Source: an uncultured Nitrospira sp.
Lineage (GTDB): Bacteria > Nitrospirota > Nitrospiria > Nitrospirales > Nitrospiraceae
Direction: 5' to 3'
Assembly: GCA_946479785.1 (NCBI GenBank)
Contig: CAMLHQ010000048.1
Span: 1-23,185 of the forward strand
Length of the DNA: 23,185 bases
The notes under the pieces are model-generated. The model made no database searches, was not told the origin of the DNA, and saw only the letters and a program-made list of their open reading frames with translations. Below, piece after piece: positions 1 through 6,055 of this stretch (position 1 is the first letter of the stretch; each line of letters begins with the position of its first letter). The translations under genes and the position numbers were made by a program.

Positions 1-847
1 CGTTGGCGGCGGGGACGTGGACATTAGTGAAGGTCATGTAGGCATTCTCAATGCCCCGACAGCCCTCGAACTGACACCGTTGCCGGATCTGCACTCCGGG
101 AGTCTCCATATCGAGAATAAAAGCCGTGTGAACCTGCTCGTCGGCATCCTTGCCCTCCGGGACCGGAACCCACGCTGGTCGTTCGCCGTGCAGAATCCTC
201 TTCGCCGGCACCCGTGCGACCAACGTGACATAGCGCGCGATTGAGCCGTTCGTACACCACAGTTTCTCGCCGTTCACGACAAACGCGGTCCCGCTGGCAT
301 CCAACACCGCTTCGGTCCGGATATTGGCCGCATCCGAACCGGTGAGCGACTCGGTCAGTGCGAAGGCGGAGACCGCTTCCCGCGCGACGACGGGCAAGTA
401 CTTGCGTTTCTGCTCCTCGCTGCCGAACAGCAGCACCGGCATGGCGATGCCGATGGACTGCGGCACCGCGACGGTCAGGGCCAGAATGTTGCTCCAACTT
501 GCGATGAGCATGAGGGCGCGACCGTAGTTGGTATAGGAAAACCCAAGGCCTCCATACTCTTTGGGGATTTTCATGCCGAACGCACCGAGCGCAAACAAAC
601 CCTTGAATACAGAATCGGGAATCTTCGCCGTCCGCTCAATCTCATCCGGATCAACATGCGTTCTGAGGAAGGTCTCCAACTGCGGCCGAAATCGGTCCCA
701 GGCAACCGTGTGTTCTGGTAATTCCTCTGGTAGGACCAGCAGCGAAAAGTCGGGCTTCCCGACGAAAAGCCCTGCCATGAAACTATGGCCGGTCAACCGC
801 TCCCGGGCTTCTTCGATTCGTTCGAGGCCTTTGAAGAGGGATGCCAT
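1..847 (-). CDS. Acyl-CoA dehydrogenase, partial (C-terminus beyond left edge)
   Basis: This is a FAD-dependent acyl-CoA dehydrogenase, which introduces the alpha,beta double bond into an acyl-CoA and passes electrons to ETF. About 282 N-terminal residues are visible. They include an N-terminal extension of about 45 residues before the usual helical domain, as in longer FadE/VLCAD-like members. The flavin/substrate motif AFALTESLTGSDAA lies at about residues 161-174, followed by the beta-domain motif KLWCTNG at 195-201. The catalytic Glu would be in the missing C-terminal part, so substrate class cannot be read. The ATG at 847 lies 10 bp after the tryptophanase stop, so the two are probably co-transcribed; the ribosome site is weak (GGGAA, 3 bp away). 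By context it could oxidise butyryl-, isobutyryl- or isovaleryl-CoA for the pathway on the other strand, but that is inference. Family assignment is firm; substrate is open. Confidence 0.88.
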   Translation of the reverse strand, partial: MASLFKGLERIEEARERLTGHSFMAGLFVGKPDFSLLVLPEELPEHTVAWDRFRPQLETFLRTHVDPDEIERTAKIPDSVFKGLFALGAFGMKIPKEYGGLGFSYTNYGRALMLIASWSNILALTVAVPQSIGIAMPVLLFGSEEQKRKYLPVVAREAVSAFALTESLTGSDAANIRTEAVLDASGTAFVVNGEKLWCTNGSIARYVTLVARVPAKRILHGERPAWVPVPEGKDADEQVHTAFILDMETPGVQIRQRCQFEGCRGIENAYMTFTNVHVPAAN

Positions 848-857
848 CGGTTCCCAA

Positions 858-2264
858 TTAGGATAGAGCTTGCTGGAAGAGGGATCTGTCCTGAAGCTCC
901 TCAAATTGCGCCGTAAAGTGGCGCAGCGCCGGCGCCTCATAGGTCAAGCGGAGGCCATGGATCATCTCGCGGCGCCGGTACAGCTCAACGATTGATTCAG
1001 CGACATACGTGATCTGCATGTTCGTATAGACTCGGCGAGGGATGGCCAGCCGTACCATCTCAAGTTCCGGATGGATCGTTCGACCGGTTGCCGGATCGTT
1101 TTTGCCGAACATGACCGTGCCGATTTCCACTCCTCTGATTCCGTGTTCCCGATATAGAGCGACAACCAATGACTGGGCGGGAAATTGTGCCTGCTCGATA
1201 TGTGGCAGAAACTCTTTGGCGTTGAGATACACGGCGTGCCCGCCAATCGGCTTGAGAATGGGCACGCCTGCTTGATCCAGCAATTCTCCCAGGTACCGTA
1301 CTTGTCCAACCCGAAAGTTGAGGTAGTCTTCGTCCAACACTTCGCGGAGCCCTCTGGCCATCGCTTCAAGATCTCGGCCGGCCAACCCACCATAGGTGGG
1401 AAAGCCTTCGACCAGGATGAGCATGTTGGTGATGTCCTGTGCCCACTGATCATTGTTCAAGCTAAGAAAGCCCCCGATGTTCACGAGGCCATCTTTCTTC
1501 GCCGACATCGTACAGCCATCACCGTAACTGAATAGCTCGCGCGCGATAGCGAGTATCGACTGGTCAGCGTATTCTGGTTCGCGCTCTTTGATGAAAAAGC
1601 AGTTCTCCGCGAAGCGACAAGCATCAAAAAACAGGGGAACACCATAGCGATGTAACAACGCCCGCGTTTTCCTAATATTATCCATCGAGACCGGTTGCCC
1701 GCCGCCGCTGTTGTTCGTGATCGTCACCATTACCAGCGGAATCCGGGCCGATCCCACGCGATGAATCGTCTCCTCCAAACGGATTAAATCCATATTGCCC
1801 TTGAACGGTAATTCACAGTGAGGGTCATAGGCTTCTTTGACCACGACATCCAGAGCCTGAGCTCCTTGATGCTCCACGTTGGCCCGGGTGGTATCAAAAT
1901 GAATATTGTTCGGAACACACATGCCTGGCTTCACAATGGTGGAGAACAAAAGATTCTCCGCCATGCGTCCCTGATGCGTGGGGATCACATGTTTATAGCC
2001 AAAGATGGAACGGACGGTCTCTTCGAGGTGGTAATAGTTCCTGCTGCCGGCATAGGACTCGTCCCCGAGCATCAAGCCTGCCCACTGGTCGTCGCTCATG
2101 GCCGAGGTGCCGCTGTCCGTTAACAGGTCGACATACACACTCTCGGCGGGGACCTTGAACAGGTTATAGCCGGCGGCGCGCAGCAGATGGTCCCGCTCCT
2201 CCCGTGTGGTACGTCGGATCGGTTCCACCACTTTTATCTTGAACGGTTCCGAAGGGAATTTCAC
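858..2264 (-). CDS. tnaA: Tryptophanase (L-tryptophan indole-lyase)
   Basis: This is a PLP-dependent beta-eliminating lyase of 468 residues, a length typical of the tryptophanase/tyrosine phenol-lyase family. Overall it resembles tyrosine phenol-lyase closely (for example YVDLLTDSGT at 44-53, then THQGR at 96-100). The PLP lysine is in SAKKD (254-258), most likely Lys257. The residues that separate the two enzymes favour tryptophanase: Asp124 (Asp137 in E. coli TnaA, Thr in tyrosine phenol-lyase), Ile381 (Arg381 in tyrosine phenol-lyase) and His449 in LRHFTA (His463 in TnaA, Phe448 in tyrosine phenol-lyase). It should convert tryptophan to indole, pyruvate and ammonia in the cytosol. The start is a GTG whose first bases overlap the stop of the upstream regulator (GTGA), with GAGG eight bases upstream, implying translational coupling. 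No TnaC-like leader precedes it. Residue comparisons are from memory of the reference proteins. Confidence 0.9.
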   Translation of the reverse strand: MKFPSEPFKIKVVEPIRRTTREERDHLLRAAGYNLFKVPAESVYVDLLTDSGTSAMSDDQWAGLMLGDESYAGSRNYYHLEETVRSIFGYKHVIPTHQGRMAENLLFSTIVKPGMCVPNNIHFDTTRANVEHQGAQALDVVVKEAYDPHCELPFKGNMDLIRLEETIHRVGSARIPLVMVTITNNSGGGQPVSMDNIRKTRALLHRYGVPLFFDACRFAENCFFIKEREPEYADQSILAIARELFSYGDGCTMSAKKDGLVNIGGFLSLNNDQWAQDITNMLILVEGFPTYGGLAGRDLEAMARGLREVLDEDYLNFRVGQVRYLGELLDQAGVPILKPIGGHAVYLNAKEFLPHIEQAQFPAQSLVVALYREHGIRGVEIGTVMFGKNDPATGRTIHPELEMVRLAIPRRVYTNMQITYVAESIVELYRRREMIHGLRLTYEAPALRHFTAQFEELQDRSLFQQALS

Positions 2265-3223
2265 GTGATGGACCTCATGAACCGCGCCAGTTCCGATTTG
2301 AAGGCCTGCGAGCCCCCGTATTCAAAGACGTACCGGGTCATGTCAAAGAGCGGAGCGGGATTGAGATCCCGCAGCAATTCAGTCTTCCACGTGATCTCCA
2401 ATTGATTAATCATCGTAATCGGCGTCGGACGACCGATCACGCCGAGCTGCGCTTGGCCGTAGGATTGGGAAAAAATGAGGATCTCCCGATCAAACATCGC
2501 GGCATTGAGATCCCTTGCGGCCCCTTGGCTCTTGTAGTCCTCTTCAAAACGTTGAAACGCCGGAGCCCGCTCCAGCTCCTCCCTAAAGGCATAGAAGATA
2601 TTGATGCCGGCCCGATGCTGATCTTCCATCACCTGGATGGCGTCAGCCACGGCCGACTCCTGCTGCATCTGCTCCCGAGTCAGGACCAACAAGCGGCGAA
2701 TGGTTACTCCGCGCTTGGCAGCCTCTTGGTTAGCCATGAGATAGTTCGGATACAAGGCCTCGCCTTTCTTCCAAATATTCCAACGCTCCATGATCGCGTC
2801 GATGGAATGTTCTGCAGTCTGGACCAGCCGGACTGCCTCGGCGTTTGCCTCCGCTCCTTCATAGGTCAAGGTCTGGGTTTCAAGCTGGCGCAGCTCACGT
2901 CCGATTGCCTCAACCTTCCGCGGAATGTACTTGGGGGCTTTAGGGACATGGAGCATGACGTCGACGGCCGTCAGCGCGAGGGTCCAGTATTCTTTGGCGG
3001 AGGTTGGAGCTTTGTCCTTCTGAGCAATCAGGAGAAGCTCGACCGGGTTCTTGTTGAGGAGCTTGGCGATCTTGATGCAGAGTTCGGGTTTCGGGATCTT
3101 GAGACCGCGTCGCATGAGATTGGCGTCGGGTTGGGCGATGCTGAGCTTCTTTGCGAGCGCGTAATCGCTGTTGAGATCGAAGCGTTCCTTGACGGCCTCA
3201 AGATACGTTGAGATTTCGGCCAT
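2261..3223 (-). CDS. XRE-family regulator with C-terminal sensor-like domain
   Basis: The protein has 320 residues. The first 70 or so form a Cro/CI-type helix-turn-helix (YALAKKLSI, then a second helix and IAKLLNKNPVELL), as in small XRE regulators. A linker follows, then about 200 residues with the pattern NYLMANQEAAKRGVTIRRL and a later block on strand-rich IFSQSYGQAQLGVIGR. This recalls the phospholipase-D-like (non-catalytic) sensor modules fused to regulators; no HKD motif is present, so it should bind rather than cut. I start it at the ATG at 3223: an upstream in-frame GTG at 3238 would place the strong Shine-Dalgarno AGGAGG inside the gene. Its stop overlaps the tnaA start, so it probably controls tnaA and perhaps the divergent catabolic operon. 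The ligand is unknown; tryptophan, tyrosine or an acyl-CoA are guesses. Confidence 0.75.
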   Translation of the reverse strand: MAEISTYLEAVKERFDLNSDYALAKKLSIAQPDANLMRRGLKIPKPELCIKIAKLLNKNPVELLLIAQKDKAPTSAKEYWTLALTAVDVMLHVPKAPKYIPRKVEAIGRELRQLETQTLTYEGAEANAEAVRLVQTAEHSIDAIMERWNIWKKGEALYPNYLMANQEAAKRGVTIRRLLVLTREQMQQESAVADAIQVMEDQHRAGINIFYAFREELERAPAFQRFEEDYKSQGAARDLNAAMFDREILIFSQSYGQAQLGVIGRPTPITMINQLEITWKTELLRDLNPAPLFDMTRYVFEYGGSQAFKSELARFMRSIT

Positions 3224-3229
3224 GCACCC

Positions 3230-3235
3230 CCTCCT
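3230..3235 (-). promoter_or_regulatory. Strong ribosome binding site that sets the regulator start
   Basis: On the minus strand AGGAGG lies six bases before the ATG at 3223. It overlaps codons 2-3 of the longer GTG reading starting at 3238, which is why the shorter start is preferred. Confidence 0.8.
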
Positions 3236-3244
3236 CACAATTCG

Positions 3245-3266
3245 GTCAGAACCTGATTGTCAGAAC
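3245..3266. repeat. Tandem 8-bp direct repeat upstream of the regulator gene
   Basis: GTCAGAAC occurs at 3245-3252 and again at 3259-3266, a 14-bp period, in the 64-bp gap between the diiron-protein gene and the regulator gene. It could be an operator for autoregulation. The repeat is directly visible; function is inference. Confidence 0.45.
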
Positions 3267-3287
3267 TTGATCACGGTCTAGAGTACG

Positions 3288-4019
3288 TCATGCCGCGTGA
3301 GGATGTATCTCGTGTGGTTTGCGGCTCGGTGAGCCTCGGCGTTCGAGTCCCACCCAAAAACCTTCAAGATAACTCAGGACCGCGCTCAGGCCGTCCTGAA
3401 AATCTTCCTTGTCCACGTCGGACATGCCGGTGTTGCTCGTGCTTTCTATGGCTGTCACTGCATGCTCCATTGCTTTCTCGTGTGTGGATTCGAGCTCCCG
3501 ATGAAAGGTGAAATAGGTAATGTCCATGTGAGGGTAGCGGATAGCTTTCAGCGAAGTGAGGCCGGGGATGAGATGATCCCACATCGTGATGGCCATGTTT
3601 TCGAGACCAAAGGATGCGCCCAAGGCTCTGGCGTGATTGCCGTCGCTGTACAATCGTTCCATTCCTTCGATATAGGCGCGGGTAGAAGGCAACATGGGAC
3701 GAGACATTGCTTCATGCACCTCAACTCCAATGGACCGCAAAAAGTCTCGATAGAGCAGCTCGTGCCGGTGTCGGGTCTGCCCATCACCCAATTCGGAGTA
3801 GAGAACCTTGGTCAGCTCTTCAGCAACCTTCTCATCCTCGGTATTCACGAGTTGGGATACCAGAATCTGGGGGAAAAAGCGTGCAAAGCTATAGAATTCG
3901 ATGGCGAATTCCTTTAGCTCCGCATCTGTAAGATCCCCACCTTGAAAGCGATCGAGATAGGAATTGTTGATCGCCCCATGTCCGAGGACGAGACTTCTCA
4001 TTTTTTCATAAAACGTCAT
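3288..4019 (-). CDS. Heme-oxygenase-like diiron oxygenase, CADD-like
   Basis: This 243-residue all-helical protein belongs to the heme-oxygenase-like diiron (HDO) group, with CADD, UndA and related enzymes. A complete metal-ligand set is visible: Glu76, His86, Glu140, His173, Glu177 and His180 (the last three in HRELESTH). Spacing matches Chlamydia CADD (E81, H88, E142, H174, D178, H181) apart from a three-residue insertion in the first pair. The local string ITYFTFH also parallels CADD. Tyr21 falls where CADD has Tyr27, the residue consumed to make p-aminobenzoate, but no Lys is found at the Lys152 position. CADD-type proteins supply p-aminobenzoate for folate; other HDOs do N-oxygenation or C-C cleavage. 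The gene opens the minus-strand cluster behind a good ribosome site (GGGAGGTGACC) and a promoter with an inverted repeat. The role here is unproven. Comparison with CADD is from memory. Confidence 0.72.
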   Translation of the reverse strand: MTFYEKMRSLVLGHGAINNSYLDRFQGGDLTDAELKEFAIEFYSFARFFPQILVSQLVNTEDEKVAEELTKVLYSELGDGQTRHRHELLYRDFLRSIGVEVHEAMSRPMLPSTRAYIEGMERLYSDGNHARALGASFGLENMAITMWDHLIPGLTSLKAIRYPHMDITYFTFHRELESTHEKAMEHAVTAIESTSNTGMSDVDKEDFQDGLSAVLSYLEGFWVGLERRGSPSRKPHEIHPHAA

Positions 4020-4081
4020 CGGTCACCTCCCACAACCAACGAAGTGCATGACCTTTGGAAGTGACGGGAGCATTACAAACC

Positions 4082-4106
4082 ACATGATATACTTTTTATA
4101 TCATGT
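4082..4106. promoter_or_regulatory. Perfect inverted repeat, candidate operator
   Basis: The arms acatgatata (4082-4091) and tatatcatgt (4097-4106) are perfectly complementary with a 5-base spacer (ctttt). The element fills the spacer and -10 of the minus-strand promoter at 4084-4112, a classic position for repressor binding. A transcription terminator is unlikely: the stem is almost all A/T and there is no gene end nearby. Confidence 0.65.
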
Positions 4107-4112
4107 AATCAA
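4084..4112 (-). promoter_or_regulatory. Sigma-70-like promoter for the minus-strand cluster
   Basis: Read on the minus strand, TTGATT (4112-4107) serves as -35 and TATCAT (4089-4084) as -10, with a 17-base spacer. That is 4/6 and 5/6 to consensus. The start of transcription would fall near 4077, leaving a leader of about 55 bases before the diiron-protein ATG at 4019. Confidence 0.5.
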
Positions 4113-4215
4113 TTTATTTCACATCAAGCAGTATATAGGATAACCATGATCTAGATGCATAGCATAAATCATGCTAAGGCATTACCTGTTTGCATTTCAC
4201 GAAATAATAGTTTTC

Positions 4216-4251
4216 TTATATTGTGTGATTGTATATTTATGTTATATTGTG
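4216..4251 (+). promoter_or_regulatory. Candidate plus-strand promoter with direct repeats
   Basis: TTGTGT (4221-4226) and TATATT (4243-4248, 5/6 to the -10 consensus) are separated by 16 bases, a plausible sigma-70 promoter for the long catabolic operon. The ttatattgtg repeat (26-bp period) overlaps both elements and resembles the right arm of the palindrome at 4097-4106, so it may be a binding site for the same regulator. The -35 match is only moderate. Confidence 0.4.
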
Positions 4252-4328
4252 GTTGCTCGGTGGTAGGGAACAACTGGAGATGAAGCGTGAAACAAGGATA
4301 AATTCCGCTTGGGGAGAGGAAGGTTGTC

Positions 4329-4916
4329 ATGGACCAAGCAACGGGCATTGATCACATTACGCTCTGCGTGGAAAACCTCGATGCGGCGGAATTTCTATTC
4401 ACGAAGGTTCTTGGCTTTGAAGTGATTTGGTCGGCCCGCGATGTGGGCAGCGACAAGTCGTCAATGGATACGGTTGTGGTGCAACGAGGCGCCGCCAAGA
4501 TTGCGCTCATGCAGGGGCGTGACAAAGCGACGAAGTCGCAGATTACGGAGTTTATTGAGAAGTATGGGCAGGGTGTGCAGCACTTCGCGCTCGAAGTCGA
4601 TGACATTCAGGCCGTGTGTCGGGAGTGGGAAGCCCAGGGCGTAAAATTTAGCGGCCCCTTGAAAGAAGGGCGTGATGGGTTCGGACCGCTGAAACAGCGG
4701 TTCACCTATCCGCTGTTCCAGGGTGGTGGGTTGTTCATCGAGTTGACACAACGAGCCCACGGCGCAGAAAAGGCGAAGACTTTTGTCCGCGGTACCGTTG
4801 AAGCGCTGTACAAGGACATCGAGCGGGACCAGGCCTCCGGGGTCGAACGGACGATCATTGATTATCAATCATCCCTAATTCCCATCACGAAGAAGCCGTT
4901 GAAACAGGCCTCATGA
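4329..4916 (+). CDS. Single-domain HPPD-like VOC dioxygenase
   Basis: This 195-residue vicinal-oxygen-chelate protein matches only the C-terminal, catalytic half of 4-hydroxyphenylpyruvate dioxygenase, an enzyme normally of about 350-390 residues with two VOC halves. The iron triad is His9 (GIDHITL), His85 (GVQHFAL) and Glu138 (LFIELTQR). The segment KSQITEFIEKYGQGVQH and the closing helix VEALYKDIERDQ follow the HPPD pattern, and Gln123 sits where HPPD has its conserved substrate-side Gln. About 30 residues that lie between the second His and the Glu in standard HPPD are missing. Placed directly before homogentisate dioxygenase and fumarylacetoacetase, it is the natural candidate to make homogentisate from 4-hydroxyphenylpyruvate. 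It is the first gene of the plus-strand operon, with a purine-rich ribosome site. Another VOC activity is possible. Confidence 0.72.
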   Translation: MDQATGIDHITLCVENLDAAEFLFTKVLGFEVIWSARDVGSDKSSMDTVVVQRGAAKIALMQGRDKATKSQITEFIEKYGQGVQHFALEVDDIQAVCREWEAQGVKFSGPLKEGRDGFGPLKQRFTYPLFQGGGLFIELTQRAHGAEKAKTFVRGTVEALYKDIERDQASGVERTIIDYQSSLIPITKKPLKQAS

Positions 4917-4930
4917 ACGGTGCCTCACTT

Positions 4931-4937
4931 CGAGGGA
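4931..4937 (+). promoter_or_regulatory. Ribosome binding site favouring the 4946 start of hmgA
   Basis: The purine-rich CGAGGGAG at 4931-4938 (the span given covers most of it) lies seven bases before the ATG at 4946. An upstream ATG at 4913 overlaps the previous stop codon (ATGA) but gives 11 extra residues with no family resemblance. Confidence 0.55.
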
Positions 4938-4945
4938 GACCGGCC

Positions 4946-6055
4946 ATGTATCTCAATAGAAAAGGCAAAGTTCCCAATCAGGCTCACGTCGGGATTCCTG
5001 AAGGGCTGTGCGAAGAGGAACATGGGCGAGAAGGGTTTACCGGGCCGGTATCGCATTTGTACAGAACGCATCCACCGACCGCCTGGGTGAAGATTGACGG
5101 GCCGCTCAAGCCGCAGGCCTTTGCTTGTACCCAGCTCTCCACTACGAACCCTTCACGTGCAATTGGCCGACAGGCTCTGGTGATGCACAGCCAAGATGTG
5201 AGCCTTTACGTTTCGCATCATGCGGAGACGATGCCCCATTTCGTTCGCGATGCGGATGGTGACGAAGCGTATTTCGTGCATCAAGGCAGAGGAAGATTCG
5301 AATCGGACTACGGAACGCTGTCGTATGAACCAGGCGATTATGTGATAATCCCCAAGGGCACGACCTATCGAATTCACGTCGATGCCGGTCCTTCCTTTTT
5401 TCTTATCATCGAAACGCCCGAACCCATCACGGTCCCGGATCGTGGGCCGCTCGGCCAACACGCGCTCTTTGACAAGGGTGTCCTTGTCGCGCCTGAGCTC
5501 GGAACCGTGGAGCCACCTCAGACGCAGGGCCAAGAATGGGAGGTCCACATCAAGAGACAAGGCGACTCGACGCGGGTGATCTATCCCTTCTATCCCATCG
5601 ACGTGGTGGGCTGGAAAGGAGACTTGTGGGTCGCCAAGTTGAACGTGCGTGATTTCCGTCCGGTAATGAGCCCCCGCTACCACCTTCCGCCGAGCGTTCA
5701 TGTGACGTTTAGAGCCGGTGGATGCCTCATTTCGACTTTCGCTCCGAGACCATTGGAAAGCGATCCTGAGTCACTGCGCGTTCCGTTCTACCATCGCAAT
5801 ACCGACTATGACGAAGTGCTTTTCTACCATCAGGGGGAATTCTTCAGCCGGGCGGGGATTCAGCCAGGAATGCTGACGTTGCACCCACAGGGGATCCATC
5901 ACGGACCGCAGCCGCAAGCGGTGAAGACCAGCGAGCAGAGGACGCAGACGAGCGAGGTGGCGGTGATGATCGAAAGCAAGACACCCTTTACGGTGAGACC
6001 GGAAATGGAAGCGGTAGAACTGAAAGATTACGCGCTGAGCTGGAGTCACGGATGA
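4946..6055 (+). CDS. hmgA: Homogentisate 1,2-dioxygenase (short form)
   Basis: This cupin-fold iron dioxygenase opens the ring of homogentisate to maleylacetoacetate. The N-terminus MYLNRKGKVP and the later GFTG.VSHLYRTHPPT follow the homogentisate dioxygenase pattern, which favours the ATG at 4946 (369 residues). The metal site is in the C-terminal half: His283 and Glu290 (HRNTDYDE) and a His at about 318-319 (GIHHGP). Classic enzymes of humans and Pseudomonas are about 430-445 residues, so this is the compact form found in diverse bacteria. It follows the HPPD-like gene and overlaps the fumarylacetoacetase start by ATGA, consistent with a coupled tyrosine/phenylalanine catabolic block. No maleylacetoacetate isomerase gene is seen in the window. 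An alternative start at 4913 would add 11 residues. Confidence 0.88.
   Translation: MYLNRKGKVPNQAHVGIPEGLCEEEHGREGFTGPVSHLYRTHPPTAWVKIDGPLKPQAFACTQLSTTNPSRAIGRQALVMHSQDVSLYVSHHAETMPHFVRDADGDEAYFVHQGRGRFESDYGTLSYEPGDYVIIPKGTTYRIHVDAGPSFFLIIETPEPITVPDRGPLGQHALFDKGVLVAPELGTVEPPQTQGQEWEVHIKRQGDSTRVIYPFYPIDVVGWKGDLWVAKLNVRDFRPVMSPRYHLPPSVHVTFRAGGCLISTFAPRPLESDPESLRVPFYHRNTDYDEVLFYHQGEFFSRAGIQPGMLTLHPQGIHHGPQPQAVKTSEQRTQTSEVAVMIESKTPFTVRPEMEAVELKDYALSWSHG

Larger units (their letters stand above)
4020..4328. other. AT-rich divergent intergenic region (309 bp)
   Basis: This is the only long non-coding stretch and the only clearly AT-rich part of the window. It separates the two divergent clusters. 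Besides the two promoters and the main palindrome, it holds a smaller inverted repeat (tagcat at 4160-4165, atgcta at 4171-4176, 5-base spacer), an 8-bp palindrome atctagat at 4149-4156, and a direct repeat ttatattgtg at 4216-4225 and 4242-4251. No convincing small gene or riboswitch-like structure is apparent. Confidence 0.8.

Noticed and set aside
858..2264. Annotation as tyrosine phenol-lyase, attractive because of the tyrosine genes nearby
   Set aside because: The phenol-lyase-specific Arg381, Thr124 and Phe448 are Ile, Asp and His here, the tryptophanase set.
2402..3211. A 269-codon open frame on the plus strand
   Set aside because: It is the antisense shadow of the XRE regulator gene, which has a helix-turn-helix, a strong ribosome site and a coupled downstream gene.
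4082..4106. The inverted repeat as a transcription terminator
   Set aside because: The stem is nearly all A/T, it is more than 60 bases upstream of both gene starts rather than after a gene end, and it overlaps a good promoter; an operator is the better reading.
4280..4351. A tiny open frame starting with ATG at 4280 ahead of the HPPD-like gene, as a possible leader peptide
   Set aside because: Its GGAG sits directly against the ATG, which is too close for a ribosome site. It contains no run of regulatory codons, and no attenuator stem-loop follows.
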